Assembly (NCBI GenBank): GCA_028564705.1 | Contig: JAPXFQ010002422.1 | Coordinates: 682,001-746,000 of the forward strand | Origin: Apricaphanius iberus | Lineage: Eukaryota; Chordata; Actinopteri; Cyprinodontiformes; Aphaniidae | Direction: 5' to 3' | Length of the DNA: 64,000 nucleotides | In this document: one piece after another, positions 63,790 through 64,000 of the stretch | How the letters are laid out: the number at the start of each line of letters is the position of its first letter | Numbering within the stretch: position 1 is the first letter of the stretch | Notes under the pieces: generated by a model | The model's database searches: none | What the model saw: the letters and a program-made list of their open reading frames with translations, nothing else | Told to the model about the DNA's origin: nothing | Position numbers and translations under genes: made by a program

Positions 63790-64000
63790 GTTTTTAATTG
63801 GCTTTCAGAATTAAAAAAACACATACATTAACATTGCCTTGACTCTACAGGACAAAGAGTCTAGTGGCTGCTGCAAAAACCTGATTTCATCTCATCTTCT
63901 ATTTAATCTCGTTAATGCTTTCTCTTATTGATTTTATTTTTTAATTTTCACATTTCTGTAATCATGTAAAGCACCTTGAATTACCTTGTGTTGAAAGTGT
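63790..64000 (+). mobile_element. LINE 3' tail (L2-like) at window end
   Basis: GTAAAGCACCTTGAATTACC and TTGTGTTGAAAGTGT at the very end are the usual closing phrases of L2-type tails in fish. The element runs past the window. Confidence 0.5.

Overview
This is vertebrate nuclear DNA, almost certainly from a ray-finned fish. Its multi-exon genes have GT-AG introns and encode vertebrate-specific proteins. The gaps and introns are packed with teleost-type DNA transposons (Tc1-like, hAT-like and Harbinger-like MITEs), a tRNA-derived SINE and L2-type LINE tails. No bacterial or viral genome is present. All recognised genes lie on the + strand, so the window is a head-to-tail row of unrelated housekeeping and specialised genes, not an operon.

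Layout. 1-2.8 kb: upstream sequence with a hAT MITE. 2.9-6.6 kb: zfpl1 (cis-Golgi zinc-finger membrane protein), complete in 7 coding exons. 6.6-13 kb: intergenic, with Tc1 debris, a MITE, a near-perfect 29-bp-arm hairpin and a SINE. 13.0-18.7 kb: an unusual gene whose main exon encodes more than 1,100 residues with a very long histidine-rich tandem array. 19.0-22.5 kb: four exons of a coiled-coil protein resembling TJAP1/BEGAIN, either the 3' part of the same gene or its neighbour. 22.5-26.7 kb: intergenic. 26.76-29.6 kb: a photoreceptor tetraspanin of the peripherin-2/ROM1 family, complete, with an intron not present in the mammalian gene as I know it. 29.6-31.6 kb: repeats and microsatellites. 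31.6-45 kb: frmd8 (FERM protein), 10 coding exons and a GC-AG intron, with several transposons in the introns, including a nearly intact 1.6-kb Tc1 element. 45-53.2 kb: transposon-rich downstream sequence. 53.3-62.6 kb: vps51 (GARP/EARP tether subunit), 10 coding exons; its last exon(s) lie beyond the window.

Gene order carries information. From general knowledge of the human map, zfpl1, frmd8 and vps51 belong to the 11q13 neighbourhood, and ROM1 is nearby on 11q12. PRPH2 and TJAP1 are both on 6p21. The block therefore looks like the fish counterpart of human 11q12-q13. In that case the tetraspanin may be the positional counterpart of ROM1, and the coiled-coil gene may be an ohnolog of TJAP1 absent from the human 11q block. 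The most novel-looking item is the giant histidine-rich exon at 15,151-18,598 and its possible splicing to the TJAP1-like exons.

All exon boundaries were read by eye from splice signals, reading phase and remembered family sequences. No database search was run.
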